Shown here: positions 15,314 to 23,287 of the stretch, piece by piece
Position numbering within the stretch: the first letter of the stretch is position 1
Layout of the letters: each line of letters begins with the position of its first letter
NCBI GenBank assembly: GCA_009697105.1
Contig: SIAQ01000034.1
Coordinates: 1-44,753, forward strand
Direction: 5' to 3'
Length of the DNA stretch: 44,753 nt
From: Gemmataceae bacterium
GTDB lineage: Bacteria; Planctomycetota; Planctomycetia; Gemmatales; Gemmataceae
Position numbers and translations under genes: made by a program
The notes under the pieces: model-generated
Told to the model about the DNA's origin: nothing
What the model saw: the letters and a program-made list of their open reading frames with translations, nothing else
Databases searched by the model: none

Positions 15314-16167
15314 GCCCGCAGGCGTTCGAGTTCATCGCGATGGATGGTGCTCGCGCCGACAGCGCGATGGGGTTCGTCGGGGCCATGGCAGTCGCTGCCG
15401 CCGGAAATGGCCAGACCCAGTTCGTCGGCCCATTGCCGCAATTGCTTGGCACGGCTTGCCTTGATCGTCGGATATTCGACTTCCACTGCGCCGAGTCCAA
15501 GACTGTGCAAATTAGCCAATTGCTCCCTCGTAGAATCATGCGGCGGATGCGCCCACGACGCAACACCTCCCGCGTCACGGACTCGCATGATAGCGTCCGC
15601 GACGGGAAGTCGCGTCTTTGGCACCGCCGCCCGGCAATTGTCGCCCAGCCAGCGCTGGAATGCTTCGCGTATCGTGCTCGCCCGTTTGGCACGCACAATC
15701 AAGTCGGCAAGATGGCGTCGCCCTAATGCCGTATCGGTAGGCAATGCCGCAACATCCGCCTCGGAGATAGGGACGCCGAGGGCCCGAAGTCTCGCAATCA
15801 TTTCGTGGAATCGCCCAATGCGATCGATTCGCAGCCGATCCAGCGATTGCGTAAGGGCCTCGTTGTCCACGTCGAAAAAGTAACCGAGCAGATGCAGTTC
15901 CTTCCCGCGATACTCCGCCGTGATCTCAACGCCCGAAATGATTTCCAATTCCGACGTCGTCATCAGCCGAGCGCCCGCGATCGCGCCGAGCGTGTCATGG
16001 TCGGTGATGGCGATGGCGGATAACCCGCTGCGCTGGGCGAGGCTGACGATTTGCGCCGGCGTATAGCGTCCGTCGCTAAATGTCGTGTGCATGTGCAAAT
16101 CGACTCGCCCAAAATATCGCGGGCGATGCAGCGCTGCACAAAGTTGCGTGAAGGGTTGATTGGTCAT
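15274..16167 (-). CDS. PHP-domain phosphoesterase (YciV/RNase AM-like)
   Basis: 297 residues from ATG 16167; the open frame runs further upstream into a degenerate repeat and is rejected. The metal-binding motifs of the PHP fold are in order: DLHMHTTFSDG, ITDHDT, GVEITAEY, HLLGYFFD, WAHPPHDS and GGSDCHGPDEPH. This matches the YciV group, which hydrolyses 3',5'-nucleotide bisphosphates and trims RNA 5' ends. The C-terminus LRAFSRSTLASAEPG derives from a palindrome (15274-15313), a late replacement that probably leaves the catalytic core intact. It follows nusB on the same strand. Confidence 0.88.
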   Translation of the reverse strand: MTNQPFTQLCAALHRPRYFGRVDLHMHTTFSDGRYTPAQIVSLAQRSGLSAIAITDHDTLGAIAGARLMTTSELEIISGVEITAEYRGKELHLLGYFFDVDNEALTQSLDRLRIDRIGRFHEMIARLRALGVPISEADVAALPTDTALGRRHLADLIVRAKRASTIREAFQRWLGDNCRAAVPKTRLPVADAIMRVRDAGGVASWAHPPHDSTREQLANLHSLGLGAVEVEYPTIKASRAKQLRQWADELGLAISGGSDCHGPDEPHRAVGASTIHRDELERLRAFSRSTLASAEPG

Positions 16168-16168
16168 C

Positions 16169-16257
16169 GGTCCGTGGTCCGTGGTCCGTAGTCCGTAGTC
16201 AGTAGTTTCAAAATACCCTCCAATGCCTTCCAACGGACTACCGACCACGGACCACTG
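16169..16257. repeat. GTGGTCC-type inverted repeat between nusB and the PHP gene
   Basis: A run of short direct repeats (GTCCGTGGTCC, GTCCGTAGTC) at 16169-16204 and an inverted counterpart GGACTACCGACCACGGACCA at 16235-16254. Similar tracts occur at 5243-5263 (half) and 31789-31866. Confidence 0.6.
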
Positions 16258-16258
16258 C

Positions 16259-16672
16259 CTACGAAACCAATGACGCTTCGCGTTTTAGCCGATCGAGTAC
16301 GCCGTTGACAAACGCGGACGAATCCGCCGTGCCGTAGCGGCGGGCGAGTTCAATCGCCTCGTCAAAGGCGACGGCGGCCGGCGTGTCATTCATGTGAAGC
16401 AATTCGAACGCGCCCATCCGCAGCACGTTGCGATCCACCGTCGTCATGCGCGAGATTCGCCAATTTTCGGCGGCGGCGGCAAGCTTCGTATCGATGTCTT
16501 TGAGATGCGCGTCTACGCCATCGTAGAGTGCCAAACAAAATGCGCGTATTGTCGGCTCAGCCAGGCGATCCCCTACGAACTGCTCCAACGCAGTCCGGCT
16601 GATCTTCGCATTGTGGTCACGCTGAAATAGCAACTGCAACGCAACTTCTCGTCCCCGCGATCGCCGAGCCAT
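16259..16672 (-). CDS. nusB: Transcription antitermination factor NusB
   Basis: 137 residues, the usual size. Opens RRSRGREVALQLLFQRD, then a helix-rich body with RISRMTTVDRNVLRMGAFEL and DTPAAVAFDEAIELARRYG, and the NusB C-terminal signature SSAFVNGVLDRL. With NusA, NusE and NusG it forms the rRNA antitermination complex. First gene of a minus-strand unit with the PHP gene; the region upstream (16673-16844) holds no further ORF and could contain its promoter. Confidence 0.95.
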   Translation of the reverse strand: MARRSRGREVALQLLFQRDHNAKISRTALEQFVGDRLAEPTIRAFCLALYDGVDAHLKDIDTKLAAAAENWRISRMTTVDRNVLRMGAFELLHMNDTPAAVAFDEAIELARRYGTADSSAFVNGVLDRLKREASLVS

Positions 16673-16844
16673 GAATCACCCTTCCCAAAAATGTCTCACA
16701 CTCCATCTTAGCAAGGTATGCCCACGCGGACGAGACAATCCGGCACGGAACCTCGAATGCGGCCTCGAGCTAACTCCTGGGCGACCTGTCCAAAATCGCC
16801 CAGGTGACGAAGCCGGCGGCAGCCGATCCATCGAATCACTCAAT
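16673..16844. other. Intergenic region upstream of nusB
   Basis: About 170 bp between nusB and the hairpin elements. No convincing ORF, RNA gene or sharp promoter motif was seen. Confidence 0.4.
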
Positions 16845-16962
16845 AATTGACGTGCCCCTCAAAAGTCGATTTCCGAGACTGAAGCGTAAGCGAGGCGGCC
16901 TGAATGCCTCGCTTACGCTTCAGTCTCCGACGGAAATTCGACTTTTGAGGGGCGGGTTAATT
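16845..16962. mobile_element. Hairpin element 1 with AATT-CCCCTCAAAA termini (MITE-like)
   Basis: Starts AATTGACGTGCCCCTCAAAA (16845-16864) and ends TTTTGAGGGGCGGGTTAATT (16943-16962). Between the ends, GATTTCCGAGACTGAAGCGT... (from 16868) is followed by its near-complement, so almost the whole element folds into one stem with a 9-nt loop (GGCCTGAAT, about 16897-16905). No coding capacity. The outermost bases are shared with element 2. Confidence 0.7.
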
Positions 16963-17175
16963 GTGATGTGCCCCTCAAAAATCACAACACTCGCGTTCCC
17001 AGGCTTCTGCCTGGGAACGCACGACTCGCAAGGCTCCGACTTGCTTAGACAGCTCGTTTCCTGGATATTGCTCAGGAATGATCGAGGCAGAGCCTCGATG
17101 GTAGTGCGTTCCCAGGCAGGAGCCTGGGAACGAGGGAGAAATGTGATTATTTGTTTTTTGAGGGGTGCGTCAATT
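16959..17175. mobile_element. Hairpin element 2 with AATT-CCCCTCAAAA termini (MITE-like)
   Basis: Starts AATTGTGATGTGCCCCTCAA (16959-16978) and ends TTTTGAGGGGTGCGTCAATT (17156-17175). The inside carries a second nested inverted pair: GCGTTCCCAGGCTTCTGCCT near 17003 and GCGTTCCCAGGCAGGAGCCT near 17105, each a hairpin itself. The AATT at 16959-16962 is the junction with element 1. No coding capacity. Confidence 0.65.
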
Positions 17176-17324
17176 GCGGTTGAATTGGTTGTTGATTGAA
17201 CGGTATTGGGCTTTTGTCCGTTGTGCTCCAGCACGGGCTGACGGTGAAAAACATTCTGAGCGTATACAATGCCCGCAGATCATTTGTTCGCCGAGAAACC
17301 TGTCGCACCGAAGGAGCCTCCGCC

Positions 17325-18770
17325 GTGTCTGCGCATTCCACAGAGAGCAACATTCGCCCTGAACCCGATCGTGAGCTGGTCGCCGTCGCGGATTACGTTT
17401 GTCATACGCCGATCTCCAGCGACGAGGCTTACGATACCGCTCGTTACTGCCTGATGGACAGCCTGGGCTGTGCGATGCTGGCGCTGCAGTATCCTGCCTG
17501 TCGCAAACATCTCGGGACAATCGTGCCCGGGACGATCGTCCCGGGCGGCGTTCGTGTACCGGGGACGAGCTATCAGCTGGATCCGATCAATGCGGCCTTC
17601 GACATCGGTTGTACGATCCGCTGGCTGGACTACAACGACACCTGGCTGGCGGCCGAGTGGGGGCATCCCTCCGACAACCTCGGCGCCATCCTCAGTGTCG
17701 CCGACTATCTCTGCCGACGGCCCCGCGATGCCCGACGGCTGACGATTCGAAACGTGCTGACGGCGATGATCCAGGCCCACGAGATTCAAGGCGTGCTGGC
17801 GCTGGAGAATAGCTTCAACCGCGTTGGACTCGATCACGTGATCCTCGTCAAAGTCGCCTCGACTGCGGTGGCGACAAAGCTGCTCGGCGGATCCCAACGC
17901 CAGATCGTTGACGCCCTGTCGCATGCGTTCATCGATGGCCAGAGCTTGCGCACCTATCGGCACGCGCCTAACGCCGGGCAGCGCAAATCCTGGGCCGCCG
18001 GCGATGCGACGAGCCGAGCGGTGCGGCTCGCGCTCTTGGCGTTGCAAGGCGAACCTGGTCTGCCCAGTGCGTTGACGGTTCCGAAGTGGGGCTTTCACGA
18101 TGTGCTGTTCAAGGGCAACCCGCTGAAGCGTTCGAGGCCGTATGGCTCATACGTCATGGAAAACGTGCTCTTCAAGATCTCGTTCCCGGCTGAGTTTCAC
18201 GCTCAGACCGCGGCAGAATGCGCGATGACACTACATCCGCTCGTTAAGGATCGGCTCGACGAGATCGACCACGTCGTGCTGACGACGCAGGAGTCGGCGG
18301 TGCGGATCATCAGCAAAACGGGACCGTTGCACAACCCAGCCGACCGCGATCATAGCTTGCAGTACATCGTGGCGATCCCATTGATTTTTGGCCGGCTGAC
18401 AGCGGACGATTACGAAGACGCCGTTGCGAAAGACCCCCGAATCGATGTGCTGCGTGCGAAGATGCAGGTCGTGGAAGATGCCCGCTACACCCGCGAATAT
18501 CTGGAATCCGACAAACGTTCGATCGCCAACGCGGTGCAGGTGTTCTTTAAGGACGGCACATCAACGGAGAAGGTCGAGGTCGAGTATCCCGTGGGCCATC
18601 GCCGCCGTCGAACCGAGGGCACCCCGCTGTTAATGCAAAAGTTCGCCGCGAACCTGGCGACGCAATTGAAGCCCGAGAAAGCGAAGGCGATCCTCGACCT
18701 GTGCGCGGACCGGCAGCGACTGGAAGCGACGCCGGTGGATGGGTTCATGGCGATGTGGGTGCGGGAGTGA
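17325..18770 (+). CDS. prpD: MmgE/PrpD family protein (2-methylcitrate dehydratase-like)
   Basis: 481 residues from GTG 17325, chosen because AAGGAG sits eight bases upstream (17311-17316); the upstream open frame is not protein-like. PrpD dehydrates 2-methylcitrate to 2-methyl-cis-aconitate in propionate catabolism. Sequence support: [81 protein letters not shown] and the tail [17 protein letters not shown]. Length suits the PrpD subfamily (about 480). No prpB or prpC lies nearby, so a role outside the methylcitrate cycle is possible. Confidence 0.88.
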   Translation: MSAHSTESNIRPEPDRELVAVADYVCHTPISSDEAYDTARYCLMDSLGCAMLALQYPACRKHLGTIVPGTIVPGGVRVPGTSYQLDPINAAFDIGCTIRWLDYNDTWLAAEWGHPSDNLGAILSVADYLCRRPRDARRLTIRNVLTAMIQAHEIQGVLALENSFNRVGLDHVILVKVASTAVATKLLGGSQRQIVDALSHAFIDGQSLRTYRHAPNAGQRKSWAAGDATSRAVRLALLALQGEPGLPSALTVPKWGFHDVLFKGNPLKRSRPYGSYVMENVLFKISFPAEFHAQTAAECAMTLHPLVKDRLDEIDHVVLTTQESAVRIISKTGPLHNPADRDHSLQYIVAIPLIFGRLTADDYEDAVAKDPRIDVLRAKMQVVEDARYTREYLESDKRSIANAVQVFFKDGTSTEKVEVEYPVGHRRRRTEGTPLLMQKFAANLATQLKPEKAKAILDLCADRQRLEATPVDGFMAMWVRE

Positions 18771-18783
18771 GATTCATTTCCTC

Positions 18784-18836
18784 GTTTAGCGCCCGCACGA
18801 TGCCTCGCTTGCAACGGTATCGTGCGGGCGCTAACA
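18784..18836. repeat. Palindrome, GTTTAGCGCCCGC variant (copy 3)
   Basis: Arms TTTAGCGCCCGCACGAT and ATCGTGCGGGCGCTAAC around a spacer of about 17 nt, immediately after the prpD stop. Confidence 0.65.
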
Positions 18837-19042
18837 ACCGATCCCCATCCTGCCCCGCCCGCTTATCTTTTCCGCAAAACCACCCAGGTTCCGCGGTCAT
18901 CTCCAGCTTGTTTGTAATCCGTCCATTTTGGTAGAATCCGCGCAGTGTGTTCATCTCGCGCAGATGTTGCGCGACCGGAACACGTTGGGATGGAACCCAG
19001 GGTCGGTCTCTGGCCGATCCGCTTGTGTGCGAGTGTACGGAT

Positions 19043-22000
19043 ATGACTCGGCCCTCTTTTCGCTTGCCGGTTTCGGAATTCCTTACCGTGCTCGGTCTGT
19101 TGCTCGGCGTTTGGCTGATTAACAGTACCTTCCAGCACGGTATCGATACGCCGAATTACATTCTGCTTTTCATCGGCGTGCTGGACATTCTGCTTTGCTT
19201 CGCGATCTTCAGCCAAATGCTGCGGAAAGAGCTGCGCAAAAGCGATGGCCTGCCGCGTGGTTATATCATCGGCGCGGCGGTGCTCTTGGCGAGCTTCCTT
19301 GGCTGGAACTTCGCTGTCTTGCTGGACGCCGATCGGCTGCGGGCTGAGCAAGTTGAACTGCGCGAACACGATCAACAACTCGTCAAGCTCGAAGAGTCGC
19401 TACGGCACTTCGTGGGCGTCGTGCCAGCGCTGAACGGCGCGGGGGATCGCAACGCTTGGCAGATCAATTACGACAATTACGCTCGACTTAACGATCAACT
19501 TAAGGCGTCATTCCGCGAACGCGCTGCGTGGGACAAGGAGCTTTCGCGCATCAACGATCAGGTGGGGATGATGCATAAATCGTTCAATCTGCTGCTCGGA
19601 CAACCGACGTTGGACCAGCGTATCAAATGGCGCGACGACTTCCTGCAAGCCCGCGAGCGCGCCGACCAACAGGTGGACGCTTTGCGTGCGGAGCTTGGGA
19701 CGACGTTGCGTGATCTGGATCGGCTGTATCGCGCCCGTTGGCATTCTGTCGCTGCCTCCGCACTGGTCGGCGTGGCGCTGTTGCTGGGCGGCGTGCTGTT
19801 GTGGCTGTTGTTCGATCGCGAATTGCGTCGCTCAAGCATAAAGCTCGCCGAGGTGACCCAAAGCGAGGCCCGCTTCCGCTCGATGGCGGAGTACCACTCA
19901 AACGCCGTCGCCGTGCTCGATCGCGCGGGCATCATTCAGTACGGCAACGGCGTCTGGTCGTCGGCGTTCAACTACGATCAGGATGAATTGCTGGGCCGCC
20001 CGCTGCTCGAATTGATTCATGACGAGGATCGCGCACGTGTCCAGCGCGTACTGGAGACCGATACGGTCGAGCCGCCGTTGGCCTGCCGACTCAGCACTGA
20101 CTATGGCGTGTGGCATGACGTGGAGTTGGTGTGCCATGATCGCGACGGTGTGAACGCGTATGTCGTGGAGCTGCGCAACCTGCGTCAGTCGCATGACGTG
20201 CCGATGCCGACGCATGACGCCAAGCAGTCCGAGCCGATGACGCTCGAACATCTGCCAACGCTGGCGTATTTGGTTGATCCCACGACGAAGCAGTTTGCAT
20301 CCGTCAACAACCTTCCGGCCACAGTGTTTGGGTCCAGTGCGGACGGCAAACAGGCGGTCGAGCGGTTTCAAGCTGCGCTGCATCCGGACGATGTCGCGCT
20401 CTTCACGAGCCTACCGACTCGATGCACGAACGGCAGCAGCACCGACGAATTCCGCCTTCGTGATGCCGACGGACAGGAGCAATGGTTCCAGGCCCATCAC
20501 CGCCTGATGCCGAAACAACAGGACGGCTCGCAGTTAATCGTCGGCGTGGCGTTTCCGATCGACACGCGTAAATCCTCGGAACGGCGGATCGTTGAACTTG
20601 AGCGCGAGTTGGCCAAGGTGCGCGATCGCGAATCGGTCGCTCAGGATCAGCTGCGCCGCAATTCCTGGCTGCTCAACACCCATCAACAGGCCAACAGCGA
20701 GGGTCTTCTCGTTCTCTCCCGTCGCGGCGAGGCGCTGTCGTGGAACCCAGCATTCGTACGCCTGTGGAAGCTGTCCGAAGAAATTCTCACAGGGCATACT
20801 TGGGAAACGATCTCGGCACATATGGAATCGCAAGTCGAGACCGGCTGGTACGACTTCCGCAGGACGGCGCAAGGTCGCGGCTCTTCCGACGCGGACTCGA
20901 CCTGGGAGATGCAACTCGAAGGCGGCCGCGTGCTCGAAGTCTATGCCCAGGCGTTACGCGATGCCGATCATCCCAGTGGCGCGCTGCAGTTTCACTTCCG
21001 CGATGTCACGAATCACCGCGATCTTGAAACGAAACTGCGCGATCATCAGGATCAATCACGCAGTTGGCAGAAGCGAGCCGACGATTACGAAACCGAGAAA
21101 AGCACGTGGGAAACCAGCCAATGCGAAGCCGAGAAAAAGCACAAACAACTCGAGAGGCAACTTCGCGAACACGAGAGAAAACACGCTGAATTCGAGGCCG
21201 CCTTGCGCGATCGCAATAATGATCGGGATGAATTGGAAGCGTCGCTGCGCGATCATCAGGAACGGTTGCATCAGTTTCACCGAGAGCACGAGGCTGACTC
21301 CGCCACGCTGCAAGCTGGCAAGCAGACCGCTCGCCGATTGGCCACCGGCGTCGCCCATGAGATCAATGGCATCCTCTCTGTCGTTCTCGGCAATACCGAG
21401 GTACTGCGTGAGAACCTGCCGAAGGATCACATGGCTCAGAATTATGTCTCAGAAATTCGCGGCGCCGCCGGTCGTGGCGCGGAACTGACGCAATCGCTGC
21501 TCGGCTTCAGCCGCAACCACCTGATGCAGATGAAGCCGCTCGATATTAACGAACATCTGATCGGGATAGAGGACAAGCTGCGGGACGCGCTTGGCTACAA
21601 CGTGCAGTTGAGTCTTGAGCCGGCAAGCGAATCGCTCTGGGTAAAGACCGATATCGATCCCATGGAGCAAGCAATACTGAACCTGGTTGCCAGCCAACGA
21701 CACAACCTGCCGACGGGCGGCGGCGTCATCATTGAGACCGAACGTGTGAACTTGGACCGCGATCAGCTCACGCATTCCGACATGGCTCCAGGCTATTACG
21801 TCCGCATCCGTCTGACCGACACCGGCAAGGCGATGGAGGATGACGTTCGCGCCAATGTCTTCGAGCCGTACCATTCGCTGTGCGAGGGCCACAAGGGCGA
21901 TCTGTCCTTGGCGACCGCTTACGGGACGATCCGGCAGAACGGCGGCTGCGTCGAGATCGAACGCGACCCCAACAACGGCAACTCGTGGAGCCTGCTCCTG

Positions 22001-22057
22001 CCCGAAACCCGCGAACGCCCACAGAACGATGCCCAACCGCTTCGGGCGAGTGCGTGA
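19043..22057 (+). CDS. Multi-PAS membrane sensor histidine kinase with degenerate ATP-binding domain
   Basis: 1004 residues from ATG 19043; the earlier in-frame ATG at 18947 gives a Cys-rich leader unlike a kinase. Predicted layout: TM 11-28, 39-58, 73-92 and 236-257, with a helical, probably periplasmic sensor loop between TM3 and TM4; PAS at about 273-380, 400-510 and 545-655; coiled coil 660-755; HisKA with H772 in GVAHEINGIL; HATPase_c about 865-990. The phospho-acceptor box is intact, but the ATP-binding motifs are eroded: the N box reads ILNLVASQRHNLP, lacking the second Asn of the usual NLxxNAxDA; G1 reads DTGKAM; and the G2 lid reads KGDLSLA instead of GxGLGLA. It may be a weak kinase, a phosphatase or a pseudokinase. 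No response regulator is adjacent. Confidence 0.85.
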   Translation: MTRPSFRLPVSEFLTVLGLLLGVWLINSTFQHGIDTPNYILLFIGVLDILLCFAIFSQMLRKELRKSDGLPRGYIIGAAVLLASFLGWNFAVLLDADRLRAEQVELREHDQQLVKLEESLRHFVGVVPALNGAGDRNAWQINYDNYARLNDQLKASFRERAAWDKELSRINDQVGMMHKSFNLLLGQPTLDQRIKWRDDFLQARERADQQVDALRAELGTTLRDLDRLYRARWHSVAASALVGVALLLGGVLLWLLFDRELRRSSIKLAEVTQSEARFRSMAEYHSNAVAVLDRAGIIQYGNGVWSSAFNYDQDELLGRPLLELIHDEDRARVQRVLETDTVEPPLACRLSTDYGVWHDVELVCHDRDGVNAYVVELRNLRQSHDVPMPTHDAKQSEPMTLEHLPTLAYLVDPTTKQFASVNNLPATVFGSSADGKQAVERFQAALHPDDVALFTSLPTRCTNGSSTDEFRLRDADGQEQWFQAHHRLMPKQQDGSQLIVGVAFPIDTRKSSERRIVELERELAKVRDRESVAQDQLRRNSWLLNTHQQANSEGLLVLSRRGEALSWNPAFVRLWKLSEEILTGHTWETISAHMESQVETGWYDFRRTAQGRGSSDADSTWEMQLEGGRVLEVYAQALRDADHPSGALQFHFRDVTNHRDLETKLRDHQDQSRSWQKRADDYETEKSTWETSQCEAEKKHKQLERQLREHERKHAEFEAALRDRNNDRDELEASLRDHQERLHQFHREHEADSATLQAGKQTARRLATGVAHEINGILSVVLGNTEVLRENLPKDHMAQNYVSEIRGAAGRGAELTQSLLGFSRNHLMQMKPLDINEHLIGIEDKLRDALGYNVQLSLEPASESLWVKTDIDPMEQAILNLVASQRHNLPTGGGVIIETERVNLDRDQLTHSDMAPGYYVRIRLTDTGKAMEDDVRANVFEPYHSLCEGHKGDLSLATAYGTIRQNGGCVEIERDPNNGNSWSLLLPETRERPQNDAQPLRASA

Positions 22058-22068
22058 TTCCCGCAGCA

Positions 22069-22122
22069 CCGCTTGCGGCTTAGCGCCCGAAATATCCCTC
22101 GTGAGCGCTAAGCCGCAAGCGG
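22069..22122. repeat. Palindrome, CCGCTTGCGGCTTAGCG family (copy 2)
   Basis: Arms CCGCTTGCGGCTTAGCGC and GCGCTAAGCCGCAAGCGG separated by about 18 nt, between the convergent kinase and UDP-glucuronate decarboxylase genes, where it might act as a bidirectional transcription end. Confidence 0.8.
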
Positions 22123-22127
22123 CAATT

Positions 22128-23066
22128 TCACCCCTTCATCACCAGCCCGCGGAAATATTCCATCGTTCGCCGCATGCCTTCCTTGCGATCGACCTTCGGC
22201 TCCCAGCTCAACAGCGATCGCGCACGTCCGATGTCCGGTTTGCGCACTTTCGGATCGTCCTGAGGCAATGGGCGGAATTCGATCGCGTTTTTGCCCGCTG
22301 ATAATGCTACGATCTCCTTGGCGAAATCCAGAATGCTCACTTCGTTCGGATTGCCCAGATTCACCGGTTCGTGAAACTCGCTCATCAGCAAGCGAAAAAT
22401 GCCATCGACGAGATCCGAGACGAAGCAAAAGCTGCGCGTCTGCGAGCCGTCGCCGTAGACGGTCAATGGTTCGCCGCGTAACGCCTGGCCCATCAAGTTG
22501 GGCACGACTCGGCCATCGTCCAGTCGCATGCGCGGGCCGTAGGTATTGAAGATGCGGACGATGTGCGTGTTGAGTCCGTGCGTGCGGTGATAGGCCATGG
22601 TCATGGCCTCGGCGAAGCGTTTGGCCTCGTCGTAGACGCCACGGATGCCGATCGGGTTGACGTTGCCCCAGTAGTCTTCACGTTGCGGATGGCGTTCGGG
22701 ATCGCCGTAAACTTCGCTGGTGCTGGCGAGGAGATAGCGTGAGCCTTTCGCTTTGGCCAAGCCGAGCGAGTTGTGCGTGCCGAGCGACCCGACCTTGAGC
22801 GTGGCGATCGGGTGTCGCAGATAATCGACCGGGCTGGCGGGCGAAGCGAAGTGGAGGATGCAGTCGATTGGGCCGTCAATCTCGATATGGTTCGAGATGT
22901 TGTGCCGAAGAAACGAGAACTTGGGGTTCGCCTGTAAGTGTTCGATGTTGACCGGATTGCCGGTGATGAAGTTGTCCATGCAGACGACTTCGTGCCCTTC
23001 GGCAAGAAAGCGTTCGCAGAGGTGAGAGCCGATGAAGCCGGCGCCGCCGGTGATGAGAGTTCGCAT
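22128..23066 (-). CDS. UDP-glucuronate decarboxylase / UDP-xylose synthase-like SDR
   Basis: 312 residues from ATG 23066, supported by AAAGGA eight bases upstream. Extended SDR fold: NAD-binding [16 protein letters not shown] at the N-terminus, [16 protein letters not shown], the active-site Ser-Tyr-Lys as TSEVYGDP and [19 protein letters not shown], and [18 protein letters not shown]. The [11 protein letters not shown] block and the [15 protein letters not shown] block are characteristic of UXS, which oxidises and decarboxylates UDP-glucuronate to UDP-xylose. Supplies pentose for surface polysaccharides; the two membrane glycosyltransferases in this window could be users, though no link is shown. 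Confidence 0.9.
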   Translation of the reverse strand: MRTLITGGAGFIGSHLCERFLAEGHEVVCMDNFITGNPVNIEHLQANPKFSFLRHNISNHIEIDGPIDCILHFASPASPVDYLRHPIATLKVGSLGTHNSLGLAKAKGSRYLLASTSEVYGDPERHPQREDYWGNVNPIGIRGVYDEAKRFAEAMTMAYHRTHGLNTHIVRIFNTYGPRMRLDDGRVVPNLMGQALRGEPLTVYGDGSQTRSFCFVSDLVDGIFRLLMSEFHEPVNLGNPNEVSILDFAKEIVALSAGKNAIEFRPLPQDDPKVRKPDIGRARSLLSWEPKVDRKEGMRRTMEYFRGLVMKG

Positions 23067-23145
23067 CGAGTGATTCCTTTCGTCGGAAGAAGTTTCAGTA
23101 CATTGTATATCTGCGCGAGGCCACAATTTCCAATTGTCTATTCTC

Positions 23146-23208
23146 CGAATTCACCCGCCATTGAAGGCGGGTGACCCGTGAACCCGTTGTCAATGGCGGG
23201 CGAATTGG
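23146..23208. repeat. CCCGCCATTGA inverted repeat
   Basis: Left arm CGAATTCACCCGCCATTGA (23146-23164) and right arm TCAATGGCGGGCGAATTGG (23190-23208), 17 of 19 positions complementary, between divergent genes. The core CCCGCCATT is shared with 9029-9054. Confidence 0.65.
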
Positions 23209-23287
23209 AAGCGATTGCCGTTCCGGTTGGGCAGGATATGCTGAGGGTAAGGAATTATCCGTTCAATGAGTGGAGAGGTGAAATCTA

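Noticed and set aside
16845..17175. Possible CRISPR-like array because of repeated CCCCTCAAAA
   Set aside because: Repeats are inverted pairs at element ends, not regularly spaced direct repeats with unique spacers.
17515..17560. Palindrome GGGACGATCGTCCC inside prpD as a repeat insertion
   Set aside because: The encoded [17 protein letters not shown] fits the conserved HLG-x-VPGT-x-VPxGxRVPGT region of the family, so it is native coding sequence.
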